A stretch of DNA of 9,523 nucleotides from Novosphingobium sp. (lineage in GTDB: Bacteria; Pseudomonadota; Alphaproteobacteria; Sphingomonadales; Sphingomonadaceae): assembly GCA_009885425.1 (NCBI GenBank), contig VFKS01000520.1:1-9523 (forward strand). Reading direction: 5' to 3'. The stretch's first letter is position 1. Every line of letters starts with the position of its first letter. Below are positions 1-6,677 of this stretch, piece after piece. Made by a program: the position numbers and the translations under genes. The notes under the pieces are model-generated. The model searched no databases and was not told the origin of the DNA. It saw nothing but the letters and a program-made list of their open reading frames with translations.

Positions 1-205
1 ACAGCGCGGTCATGATCGTCGTGATCGAAGAACAGCTCGCCTGATGACCGCCGACTTTCAGGCCGTCGCGGCTTTCGCGCAAGTGGTTGGCGTTATGAAT
101 GATCCACGATGACAGCCAGCGTAGCCGGGTGTCGATCAGCTCAAGCCGGGCAATGAGCCCGGAATCCACGTCCTGCGCCAAAATCGTGTCAGCTGCTTGT
201 TTCAT
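1..205 (-). CDS. Homodimeric 2-oxoacid dehydrogenase E1 / transketolase-like protein, N-terminal fragment
   Basis: The reading frame starts at ATG 205 and runs off the window, leaving 68 complete codons of the N-terminus. Visible motifs are RLRWLSSWIIHNANHLR at about residues 27-43 and DGLKVGGHQASCSS at about 47-60. These resemble the start of the ThDP-binding domain in AceE-type pyruvate dehydrogenase E1 and related transketolase-like enzymes, where a 'GGHxAS' segment carries active-site histidine. Such enzymes decarboxylate a 2-oxoacid on thiamine diphosphate in the cytoplasm, with the acyl group passed to an E2 subunit. An in-frame TAG lies three codons upstream of the ATG, so only GTG 208 is an alternative start. 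The AGGTG directly abutting the ATG is too close to be a normal ribosome binding site. The assignment to AceE, to an MdeB-like 2-oxobutanoate enzyme or to transketolase cannot be decided from this fragment. Confidence 0.7.
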   Translation of the reverse strand, partial: MKQAADTILAQDVDSGLIARLELIDTRLRWLSSWIIHNANHLRESRDGLKVGGHQASCSSITTIMTAL

Positions 206-512
206 CACCTGACGCTAGTTGATTGACCCAGCCAGCGCTTGCAAGCATTATCCCTAAGTGGCGCAAATTCGTCATAATCAACTGCAGTGGAATGAAGTTT
301 CGTAATATTCTGTCCTTTCGCTTGGGCTGAGCTGATCGATCCCAGTGCCGCACTGCCGCGTTCGATCTGGATCGGGGCTGGGGCATTCATCAACTTCGGG
401 TTAATGATCGGGGCCATGAGAATGATGGGCGAAGCGGTGCTGATCCGGCCCCGATCGAACCGATTGTCGCAAAGATTGAGGACTGGCCCTGCCAGAACGC
501 CTTGGTTATGGC
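206..512. other. Unresolved 307-bp spacer between SDR and E1-like genes
   Basis: No gene can be assigned with confidence. The part next to the E1-like start (about 206-330) is more AT-rich than its surroundings and should carry that gene's minus-strand promoter, but no convincing -35/-10 pair was found. Small elements seen: a 10-bp palindrome GCTTGCAAGC at 237-246, a CAGTG-CCG-CACTG dyad at 343-355, a 10-bp inverted repeat at 406-415/447-456, and a CTGGC-CCT-GCCAG dyad at 483-495 that could be a weak terminator for the SDR gene. A plus-strand frame open from 296 to 595 reads like a membrane segment but lacks a start. A minus-strand frame ending at 205 overlaps the E1-like ATG as TGATG but has no ribosome binding site. 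Confidence 0.5.
406..456. repeat. 10-bp inverted repeat with 31-nt spacer
   Basis: GATCGGGGCC at 406-415 is matched exactly by GGCCCCGATC at 447-456. A related half-site, ATCGGGGC, occurs at 371-378 in the same orientation as the left arm. The arms lie about 200-250 bp upstream of the E1-like gene start and 57 bp past the SDR stop. This could be a regulator site or an RNA stem, but GC-rich GATC-containing words are common here, so function is uncertain. Confidence 0.3.
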
Positions 513-1259
513 CTAAAGCGCGCCGCCATCGACATGCAGCAGCTCACCGGTGGTATAGGATGAGGCGGAACTGGCCAGCATCAGCGCGGCGGTGATGATT
601 TCTTCCGGCCGCCCCGGTCGCCCCAGCGCGACTGGCTGCTTCTCGCGCTTTTCCGGCTCCCACGCCTCGGCAATGTCGGTCAGGAAAGCGCCCGCGACGA
701 TCGCGTTGACCCGGACCTTGGGGGCATATTCGCAGGCCAGCGAAACGGTCATCGCGTTGAGCGCGGCCTTGGCCCCGGAATAGGGTACCACGCCAGGTGC
801 GGCGCGAATCGAAGCGATCGAGCTGATGTTTATGATCGCCCCGCCGCTGCCCTCGCGCATCCGGTGGCCGATCTGGCTGGCGAGCCGGAACGGACCTTTG
901 AAATTGAGATTGAGCACCGAATCGAACAGCGCTTCGGTGAGTTCATGGCTGGGGCAGGCGGGCGACATTCCGGCATTGTTGACCAGCACATCGACCCGGC
1001 CGAATTCGCCGTAAGCCTGCTCGATCAAGGCGTCGCAATCGGTCCAGCGTCCGGCGTGCATACCGACGGCAAGCGCCCGGCGGCCTAGCGCGCGGACTTC
1101 GCCCGCCACCTTCTCACAGTTTTCGAGCTTTCGGCTGGCCACGATCAGATCAGCGCCGCGCTCCGCAAAGGCCATGGCCATCCGATAACCCAGCCCGCGC
1201 GAGCCGCCGGTGACCAGCACCACCTTGTCGGTGAAATCGAACAGCGGGTCGGGAATCAT
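513..1259 (-). CDS. Short-chain dehydrogenase/reductase (SDR, classical type)
   Basis: This is a cytoplasmic NAD(P)-dependent oxidoreductase of about 250 residues, the usual size for classical SDRs. Numbering from ATG 1265, the features are: Rossmann glycine motif TGGSRGLG at 19-26, NNAG at 96-99, active-site Asn121 in NLNFKG, Ser149 in INISS, Tyr162 and Lys166 in YSGAK, and a C-terminal TTGELLHVDGGA segment typical of the family. The complete Asn-Ser-Tyr-Lys tetrad indicates an active enzyme. ATG 1259 (codon 3) is preferred as start because AAAAGGA lies about 7 nt before it and only 1 nt before ATG 1265. The gene is divergent from the acyl-CoA dehydrogenase operon across a 72-bp gap with a palindromic operator. 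That suggests shared control and a role in the same catabolic route, perhaps hydroxyl oxidation. The substrate cannot be read from the sequence. Confidence 0.9.
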   Translation of the reverse strand: MIPDPLFDFTDKVVLVTGGSRGLGYRMAMAFAERGADLIVASRKLENCEKVAGEVRALGRRALAVGMHAGRWTDCDALIEQAYGEFGRVDVLVNNAGMSPACPSHELTEALFDSVLNLNFKGPFRLASQIGHRMREGSGGAIINISSIASIRAAPGVVPYSGAKAALNAMTVSLACEYAPKVRVNAIVAGAFLTDIAEAWEPEKREKQPVALGRPGRPEEIITAALMLASSASSYTTGELLHVDGGAL

Positions 1260-1277
1260 GGTCATGTCCTTTTGTAC

Positions 1278-1306
1278 TTGATTGCGCTTTTTAATCGAAC
1301 GATTAA
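1278..1306 (+). promoter_or_regulatory. Candidate promoter of the acyl-CoA dehydrogenase operon
   Basis: TTGATT at 1278-1283 and GATTAA at 1301-1306 are separated by 17 nt. Each matches only part of the sigma-70 consensus. Transcription would start near 1313, giving a very short leader before the ribosome binding site at 1316. The palindrome at 1287-1310 covers the spacer and -10 element, so a bound repressor would block this promoter. Confidence 0.35.
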
Positions 1307-1310
1307 GAAG
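1287..1310. promoter_or_regulatory. 24-bp near-perfect palindrome, probable operator
   Basis: The core is TTAATCG-AA-CGATTAA at 1291-1306, with perfect 7-bp arms. After one mismatched pair (1290/1307), the symmetry continues with CTT/AAG at 1287-1289 and 1308-1310. It lies midway between the divergent SDR and acyl-CoA dehydrogenase genes and overlaps the best promoter candidate on each strand. Size and symmetry fit a dimeric helix-turn-helix repressor such as TetR family members, which often control acyl-CoA catabolism. No regulator gene is present in the window, so the binding protein is inferred. Confidence 0.65.
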
Positions 1311-1317
1311 GTGCCAA
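1289..1317 (-). promoter_or_regulatory. Candidate promoter of the SDR gene
   Basis: On the minus strand TTGGCA (1317-1312) and TTAAAA (1294-1289) are 17 nt apart. Transcription would start around 1282, about 20 nt before the SDR start. The spacer and -10 element coincide with the palindrome at 1287-1310, mirroring the plus-strand arrangement. The -10 match is weak. Confidence 0.3.
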
Positions 1318-1321
1318 GGAG
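1316..1321 (+). promoter_or_regulatory. Ribosome binding site fixing the ATG 1332 start
   Basis: AAGGAG at 1316-1321 stands 10 nt before ATG 1332. The frame is also open back to ATG 1272, but that start has no Shine-Dalgarno sequence. It would also place coding sequence across the promoter and operator palindrome. The following residues, beginning MSILYDE, match a normal acyl-CoA dehydrogenase N-terminus. Confidence 0.75.
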
Positions 1322-1331
1322 AGAATTTCCG

Positions 1332-2426
1332 ATGTCCATTCTGTACGACGAGGGCCAGCAGGCCATCGCCACCGAATCGCGCCGCGTGCTTGATGCGCGC
1401 ACCTCGAAAGATCGCTTGCTGAAACTGCTCGAGCAGGTCGGCGAATGCGATCAGCCGTTCTGGGACACTGCGGTCGAGCAGGGCTGGACCGCGCTGGCGA
1501 TCCCGGAAGAATACGGCGGTCTGGGCCTTGGCCTGACCGAACTGGGGCTGGTTGCGCAGGCCTGCGGGGCGGCCACTTCGGGCGCGCCGTTCCTGACCGG
1601 CGGTTACGGTCTGGCGCAGGCGCTGGTGCAGGGCAGCGATGCCGCATTAGCCAGCGAATGGCTGCCCAAACTGGCCAGCGGCGAGGCAATCGGCAGTGTT
1701 GCCTTTGCCGAAGGAAACGCCGTGCTGCCGCCGGTTCCGGCAGTCACTTTCGCCGATGGCAAGCTGACTGGCGTGAAGCCTGCCGTGGCAGGCGGTCTGA
1801 AGGCCGATCTGGCTCTGGTCTGGGCCAGCTGCGCTGGCGAACTGGCCCTTGTGGTGGTCGAACTGGCGAATGCCAGCCGCAGCGCGGTCGATAGTTATGA
1901 CAATTCCCGGCTCTATGCCGACCTCGCCTTTGCCGATACGCCGGCCAAGCTGATCGCGCTGGGCGATGCCGCGCGGGCTTTGGCGCTGGACGTGCTGGCC
2001 CGGATGGCGGTGGTCACGGCGCACGAACAGGTCGGCGGGGCCGAAGCACTGCTTTATGTCGCGCGCGATTATGCAGTGACCCGCAAGGCTTTTGGCCAGC
2101 TGATCGGCGCGTTCCAATCGATCAAGCACCGGATCGCCGAAATGTACGGGTTGGTCGAAGTGGCCCGGGCCAATTGCATCCACGCCGCCGCACAGGAAGG
2201 GACCAGTGAGTTCCTGCTCGCCGCCGCCGATGCCCGGATCTCGGCGACCGAGGCCTATGATACCAATGCTCGCGATTGCATCCAGATCCACGGCGGGATC
2301 GGGGTGACCTGGGAACTGGGGCTGCATCTTCACATGCGCCGGGCCCGCAGTCTGGCGGTCGAATGCGGCAACCTGCTGTTCTGGGAAGACGTGCTGGTGA
2401 ACGAATTGAGCGGAGAAAAGGCATGA
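1332..2426 (+). CDS. Acyl-CoA dehydrogenase family subunit, probably the non-catalytic partner
   Basis: This 364-residue flavoprotein-family subunit has the acyl-CoA dehydrogenase fold signatures: IPEEYGGLGLGLTE at 57-70, EQVGG at 232-236, TRKAFGQLIGAFQSIKHR at 250-267 with the Arg that usually contacts FAD across the dimer, and QIHGGIGVTWELGLHLH at 318-334. The middle-domain FAD/substrate motif, normally near TEPxAGSD, is degenerate (SVAFAEG at 122-128). The helix-G position that carries the catalytic Glu in isovaleryl-CoA dehydrogenase is Thr229 here, six residues before GG. Its stop overlaps the next dehydrogenase start as ATGA at 2423-2426. Family knowledge of paired dehydrogenases (ChsE4-ChsE5 and relatives in steroid side-chain oxidation) suggests this is the structural/FAD-sharing subunit of an alpha2beta2 enzyme. 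Heteromer formation is inferred. Confidence 0.88.
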   Translation: MSILYDEGQQAIATESRRVLDARTSKDRLLKLLEQVGECDQPFWDTAVEQGWTALAIPEEYGGLGLGLTELGLVAQACGAATSGAPFLTGGYGLAQALVQGSDAALASEWLPKLASGEAIGSVAFAEGNAVLPPVPAVTFADGKLTGVKPAVAGGLKADLALVWASCAGELALVVVELANASRSAVDSYDNSRLYADLAFADTPAKLIALGDAARALALDVLARMAVVTAHEQVGGAEALLYVARDYAVTRKAFGQLIGAFQSIKHRIAEMYGLVEVARANCIHAAAQEGTSEFLLAAADARISATEAYDTNARDCIQIHGGIGVTWELGLHLHMRRARSLAVECGNLLFWEDVLVNELSGEKA

Positions 2427-3628
2427 GCGATCTGAACGCCTATCGGGCCAGCGCCCGCGCTTTCCTTGAAACCATGGACGCCAAATATGGCCGCGATGCG
2501 CGCGCCGGCAACACGGTTGAGCAGGACCTGGCGCTGGGCCGCGTATATATGGCAGCCAAGTACGATGCCGGGTTCGGCGGGATCAATTGGCCAGTCGATA
2601 TGGGCGGACAAGGCCTGACCCACCTGCACAAGATCGCCTTCGATGGCGAAGAGATGCAGTTCGGTATGCCGGTCGGGTTCTTCGGGATTTCGCTGGGGAT
2701 GCCGGTACCGATCCTGATGCACTACTGCGAAGACAAGGCGTTCGTGAAGGAACGGGTGGTCAAGGCGCTGCGCGGTGAGGAAATCTGGTGCCAGATGTTC
2801 TCCGAACCTTCGGGCGGCTCTGACCTCGCGGCTTTGCGCACGAAGGTTGAGCCCGATGGCAACGGCTGGAAAATGAACGGCCAGAAGATCTGGACCTCAT
2901 GGGCGCAGTATTGCGATTACGGCGTGATCGTCACCCGCTCTGACCCGACGGTCGCAAAGCACAAGGGGCTGACCTATTTCTGGATCGACATGAAGGCCAA
3001 GGGCGTCGACGTCCGCCCAATCAAGCTGGCGGGCGGTGACAGCCACGTCAACGAAGTGTTCTTCGACGATGTTCGGGTGGAGGATTCGCAGCGGCTTGGC
3101 GCGGTTGGAGCTGGCTTTGCCGTATCGCTCCACACGCTGATGATCGAACGCTATATCGCGACCGACAGCGGCGGGTTTGGCCCGCATCTGGATGAGTTCG
3201 TCAAGCTGGCCAAGGAGACCGATCTGAATGGACGGCCTGCGATTGAGGACGGGCGGATGCGCTCGGCGATTGCTCGCAACCACGCGATGCGGGCCGGGCT
3301 CGATTCGATCACCGCGCGCGCCTTTGCGATGATGATGGCCGGAATGCAGCCGGGGCCGGAAGGTTCCTTGCAGAAACTGGTCGCGGTGCGCAGCCGGCAA
3401 AAGCTGTCAGAACTGGCGATGGATATGCGTGGGAACCAAGGCCTGGCCTTTGACGAGCACGCCTTCGTCAAGACCGACTGGGGCACCTCATGGCTTAACG
3501 CGCCAACCGGGCGGATCGCGGGCGGGTCGGACGAGGTGTTGCTCAACACCATCGCCGAAAAGATCCTCGGCCTGCCGCAGGATCACCGGCCAGACAAAGG
3601 TATCCCGTTCAACGCCATCCCGGCATGA
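2423..3628 (+). CDS. Acyl-CoA dehydrogenase, catalytic subunit of a probable heteromer
   Basis: This 401-residue subunit should oxidise an acyl-CoA to the trans-2-enoyl-CoA with FAD and pass electrons to ETF. The FAD-binding segment WCQMFSEPSGGSDLAALRT is at 122-140 and WKMNGQKIWTSWAQ at 149-162. The C-terminal IAGGSDEVLLNTIAEKILGL lies at 365-384. The usual C-terminal catalytic Glu position (as in 'YEGTxxIQR') is Gly here. Glu242 in LMIERYIA aligns instead with the helix-G Glu of isovaleryl- and long-chain-type enzymes, close in position to the catalytic Glu247 known for mycobacterial ChsE4. The start is coupled to the upstream subunit by ATGA, with AAAAGG just before it, and its stop overlaps the ligase start at 3625-3628. 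Heteromerisation and a bulky or branched substrate are inferred. Confidence 0.92.
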   Translation: MSDLNAYRASARAFLETMDAKYGRDARAGNTVEQDLALGRVYMAAKYDAGFGGINWPVDMGGQGLTHLHKIAFDGEEMQFGMPVGFFGISLGMPVPILMHYCEDKAFVKERVVKALRGEEIWCQMFSEPSGGSDLAALRTKVEPDGNGWKMNGQKIWTSWAQYCDYGVIVTRSDPTVAKHKGLTYFWIDMKAKGVDVRPIKLAGGDSHVNEVFFDDVRVEDSQRLGAVGAGFAVSLHTLMIERYIATDSGGFGPHLDEFVKLAKETDLNGRPAIEDGRMRSAIARNHAMRAGLDSITARAFAMMMAGMQPGPEGSLQKLVAVRSRQKLSELAMDMRGNQGLAFDEHAFVKTDWGTSWLNAPTGRIAGGSDEVLLNTIAEKILGLPQDHRPDKGIPFNAIPA

Positions 3629-5352
3629 CCCAAGGCTTTGTAATCCCGGACGGCTGGCCCGCGCGCAGCGTGGCGCAGGTGCAGGACCTGCTCTGCGCGC
3701 CGGGCATGCCGTTCGAGATGGAGCTGATCGAGATCCGCGGAGTGCCGACGCGGGTCTGGAAAAACGCCATGCCCAGCCTCGCCGCGCTCGCGCGGCATGG
3801 CCGGACCCACGGTGATGCTACGTTCCTGATCTATGAAGACGAGCGGGTGTCCTTTGACAGCTGGTTCCGTGCCGCTGCGGTGCTGGCCGCGCATTTGCAA
3901 GCGCAGGGCGTTAGCAAGGGTGACCGGGTTGCGCTGGCGATGCGCAATCTGCCCGAATGGCCGGTGGCCTTTTTCGCGATCACCGCGCTGGGGGCAATCT
4001 GCGTCCCGCTCAACGCCTGGTGGACCGGGCCGGAGCTGAGCTACGGTCTGTCCAATTCAGGCGCGAAAGTGCTGATCTGTGACCCCGAACGGCTGGACCG
4101 CGCCGCGCCGCACTTTGCCGAGCTACCCGCGCTGGAGCAGGTGCTGGTGGCCCGCGCCGCTGGGGCAGTGCCGGGGGCAACCCGGATGGAAGATATTATC
4201 GGGCCGTCAGCAGGCTGGGCGGACTTGCCCGACGTCGATCTGCCCGCTGTCGAAATTGCCTCGGACGATCCCGCGACGATCCTCTACACCTCTGGCACCA
4301 CCGGCAATCCCAAGGGCGCGCTGGGTACGCACCGCAACCTTACCACCAACATCCTCTCCAGCGGTTATGCCGCCGCCCGCAGCGTTCTGCGCCGGGGTGA
4401 GGCTTTGCCGGAACCCACCCGTAAGACCATGCTGACGGTAATCCCGCTGTTCCACGCCACCGCCTGTTCGGCGACCATGATGGGCGCGATCGCCGGCGGT
4501 CACACGCTGATCTTCATGTACAAATGGGATCCGGTCCAGGCTTTCGGAATCATCGAGCGCGAGAAGGTCAACGCCACTGGCGGGGTGCCGACGATTGCCT
4601 GGCAATTGCTCGAACACCCTGACCGGGCGAACTACGATCTCTCCAGCCTTGAAACGATTGGCTATGGCGGCGCGCCGTCTGCGCCCGAGCTGGTCCGGCG
4701 GATCTATGAGGAGTTCGGCGCACTGCCCGGCAACGGCTGGGGGATGACCGAAACCACCGCCACCGTCACCTCGCATTCGGGCGAGGACTATCTCAACCGG
4801 CCGACCAGCTGCGGTCCGGCCGTGGCGGCAGCCGACCTTGAAATTCGGGGTGAGGACGGCGTGACAGTGCTGCCTGCTGGCGCGATCGGCGAGCTGTGGG
4901 CGCGCGGGCCAATGATCGTGGCAGGCTATTGGCAAAACCCCGAAGCCAGCGCCGCAACCTTCGTCGATGGCTGGGTCCGCACCGGCGATCTGGCCTATCT
5001 CGATGACGAAGGCTTCTGCTTCATCGCCGACCGGGCCAAGGACATCGTGATCCGCGGCGGAGAAAATATCTACTCCTCCGAGGTTGAAAACGCGCTCTAC
5101 GATCACCCGGCGGTGATGGACGCGGCGGTGGTCGGCATCCCCCACCGCACCCTGGGCGAGGAACCCGCCGCTGTGGTCCACTTGTCAGCGGGAATGACTG
5201 CCACCGAGGCCGAGCTGCAAAGCCATGTGCGCGAGCGGTTGGCGGCATTCAAGGTGCCGGTGCGGATCCTGTTTCATGGCGAGACTCTGCCGCGCAATGC
5301 CAATGGCAAGATCCTCAAAAAGGATCTGAAGGCGCTGTTCGAAGCGGGTTGA
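3625..5352 (+). CDS. Acyl-CoA synthetase / AMP-dependent ligase (FadD-like)
   Basis: This 575-residue cytoplasmic enzyme should activate a carboxylic acid to acyl-CoA using ATP through an acyl-adenylate. The ATP-binding loop ILYTSGTTGNPKG is at 219-231. Other adenylate-forming motifs are GYGGAPSAPEL at 347-357, GWGMTET at 371-377, RTGDLAYLDDEGF at 452-464, the hinge ADRAKDIVIRGGENIYSSE at 468-486, and the catalytic lysine in PRNANGK (Lys562). All core motifs are intact and the length is normal for the family. It begins inside the ATGA overlap with the dehydrogenase and lacks an obvious Shine-Dalgarno, consistent with translational coupling. As the last gene of the operon it probably supplies the CoA ester used by the two dehydrogenase subunits. 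Specificity (fatty, aromatic, terpenoid or steroid acid) cannot be read directly. Confidence 0.93.
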   Translation: MTQGFVIPDGWPARSVAQVQDLLCAPGMPFEMELIEIRGVPTRVWKNAMPSLAALARHGRTHGDATFLIYEDERVSFDSWFRAAAVLAAHLQAQGVSKGDRVALAMRNLPEWPVAFFAITALGAICVPLNAWWTGPELSYGLSNSGAKVLICDPERLDRAAPHFAELPALEQVLVARAAGAVPGATRMEDIIGPSAGWADLPDVDLPAVEIASDDPATILYTSGTTGNPKGALGTHRNLTTNILSSGYAAARSVLRRGEALPEPTRKTMLTVIPLFHATACSATMMGAIAGGHTLIFMYKWDPVQAFGIIEREKVNATGGVPTIAWQLLEHPDRANYDLSSLETIGYGGAPSAPELVRRIYEEFGALPGNGWGMTETTATVTSHSGEDYLNRPTSCGPAVAAADLEIRGEDGVTVLPAGAIGELWARGPMIVAGYWQNPEASAATFVDGWVRTGDLAYLDDEGFCFIADRAKDIVIRGGENIYSSEVENALYDHPAVMDAAVVGIPHRTLGEEPAAVVHLSAGMTATEAELQSHVRERLAAFKVPVRILFHGETLPRNANGKILKKDLKALFEAG

Positions 5353-5497
5353 GTTTACCATTCGGTAACGGGTTTGGGCCGATAAGCTGGCAATGGCCCG
5401 CGTTCTCGCCCTTGCTGTACGTCAGCCCTTGCCCGAACCGGCAGAACTGCTGCGTCAGTTTCTAGTGATGGGCTGCGCGACAATTCTGATCGTTGCC

Positions 5498-5515
5498 GGA
5501 CAGGCGCTGCCGTCC
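5498..5515. terminator. Hairpin between convergent ligase and TauE genes
   Basis: GGAC-(A)-GGC-GCT-GCC-GTCC forms a 7-bp stem with one bulged A. It directly abuts the stop codon of the minus-strand TauE/SafE gene. A second, weaker dyad, TTACC-ATTC-GGTAA, lies at 5355-5368 just after the ligase stop. Neither has a following U-run, so these are at best weak or Rho-assisted terminators. The remaining 5353-5515 sequence shows no convincing gene. Confidence 0.3.
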
Positions 5516-6274
5516 TTAGGCCTGTAACAGCTTCCACAGCGCCGCTGCGGCGGCCAGACCCAGTACACCGCCGGTAAACGTCCTCCAGGCTGCATCGCTG
5601 ACCTTGCCAAAGGCCATTTGCCCCAGCCAGTTGCCGAGCAAAACTGCCGGAAACAGTACCGCGGCAAACAGCGGTTCGCGCCAAGTCGCAACGCCCAATG
5701 CTGAGGCCGAAAGCACCCCGGCCAGCGAGGTCGCTATGAAGATCGTCATCATCGAGGCTCGGGCCAGCGCCGGGGTGATTTCGCGGCGCAAGTAATAGGG
5801 CACCACCGGCGGCCCCGGCATCCCGGCAAATCCAGTCAGCACCCCTGAAACCAGCCCGGTTGCACCGGTTTCGGCATTGCCCGGAACATGGTGTGCAGGC
5901 CGTTTGGGCAGCAGGACCAGCACGAACGAGCCGAGCGCAATCAGGGCGATCAGCAGCCGGGCCAGCGCAGGATCGGTTACCGTTAGCAGCCAGACCCCCA
6001 GCGGAGTCGCCGCCACTGCCACCGCCGCAATTACAAAAGCACTGCGTTCGCTCGCACCGATGATCTTCTTGAGCCCAACCAACCCGATCAGCAGCCCCAG
6101 CCAATTGGCCACGACCACCGCTTCGGCTGGAGGCACCGCGAGGCCCAGCACTGGCACCAACAGGATTGCCATGCCAAACCCGGCCAGCCCCCGCACGAAT
6201 GCCGCGCTCAGCGCAGCGGCAAGCGCGACGCCGATCTGGACTTCGGTCAGGCCGCCCAGCAGATCTGCCCCCAT
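5516..6274 (-). CDS. TauE/SafE-family membrane permease
   Basis: This 252-residue integral inner-membrane protein has about eight or nine hydrophobic helices. The family's twin glycine-rich motifs are visible: VRGLAGFG at 27-34 and GVLTGFAGMPGPPVVPYYL at 144-162. TauE/SafE proteins are linked to export or uptake of small organic or sulfur anions such as sulfite or sulfoacetate. The substrate here is unknown, and no sulfonate-metabolism genes are nearby. AAAGGA lies about 10 nt before ATG 6274. The gene follows the small membrane protein by only 15 nt and is probably the last gene of the thrS transcript. No link to translation is evident, so the linkage may be only genomic. Confidence 0.88.
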   Translation of the reverse strand: MGADLLGGLTEVQIGVALAAALSAAFVRGLAGFGMAILLVPVLGLAVPPAEAVVVANWLGLLIGLVGLKKIIGASERSAFVIAAVAVAATPLGVWLLTVTDPALARLLIALIALGSFVLVLLPKRPAHHVPGNAETGATGLVSGVLTGFAGMPGPPVVPYYLRREITPALARASMMTIFIATSLAGVLSASALGVATWREPLFAAVLFPAVLLGNWLGQMAFGKVSDAAWRTFTGGVLGLAAAAALWKLLQA

Positions 6275-6289
6275 TGCTTCGATTTCCTT

Positions 6290-6640
6290 TCAAGTCGCAC
6301 TGTGTGCGAAAATTGACCGAAGCGTAAACGCGTGAAAGGCTGCGATGGCGAGGTTGCTCAGCACGACCGGGTTGCCAAGAGTGCCGACCGTGAATGGCGT
6401 CGTGACCTTATAGACGATCTGCACGATCAACAGGGCCGCCACCATCGCCGGAACCGGCTTGAATAGCAGACCGATCGATACCAGCAGAATGGCAAGGTAG
6501 ATCGACAACAGGATGCCACGCGCTGGCGAGGGCGGGCCATATGCGGTCAGCGTTCCATCTGCCCCTGTCAGCAAACTGAGGCATACCGGAACCAGAACCG
6601 CAATGTTCAAGGCCAGAGAAAGCTTGATCAGAAGACTCAT
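6290..6640 (-). CDS. Small four-helix membrane protein of unknown function
   Basis: The product is 116 residues from ATG 6640, with AGGG about 10 nt upstream. The frame opens further back, but its earlier ATG would overlap the thrS end without a ribosome binding site. Hydrophobic stretches at about 3-24, 42-60, 64-82 and 92-112 predict four transmembrane helices. Short polar loops include GADGTLTAYGPPSPARG at 26-42. I do not recognise the family. It sits 37 nt after the thrS stop and 15 nt before the TauE/SafE gene, so co-transcription with both is likely. Confidence 0.7.
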   Translation of the reverse strand: MSLLIKLSLALNIAVLVPVCLSLLTGADGTLTAYGPPSPARGILLSIYLAILLVSIGLLFKPVPAMVAALLIVQIVYKVTTPFTVGTLGNPVVLSNLAIAAFHAFTLRSIFAHSAT

Positions 6641-6677
6641 GGCCGCGTTTCCCTGTCCTGACCTTGCCGATCCCGCA

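Noticed and set aside
205..417. 70-codon minus-strand ORF ending as TGATG with the E1-like start
   Set aside because: The overlap is suggestive, but there is no ribosome binding site, the codon bias changes halfway through, and the translation has no recognisable domain.
4207..5181. 324-codon minus-strand open frame
   Set aside because: Antisense shadow of the acyl-CoA ligase; no recognisable motif and no ribosome binding site.
5393..5527. 44-codon plus-strand ORF with hydrophobic C-terminus after the ligase gene
   Set aside because: No ribosome binding site, overlaps the convergent permease gene end by 12 nt, and no family resemblance. It could be a remnant but is not supportable as a gene.
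5355..6293. Long minus-strand open frame of 312 codons overlapping the permease gene
   Set aside because: Its translation is Arg/Gly/Ala-rich with no family motif and is a shifted reading of the TauE/SafE gene, which has clear helices and signature motifs.
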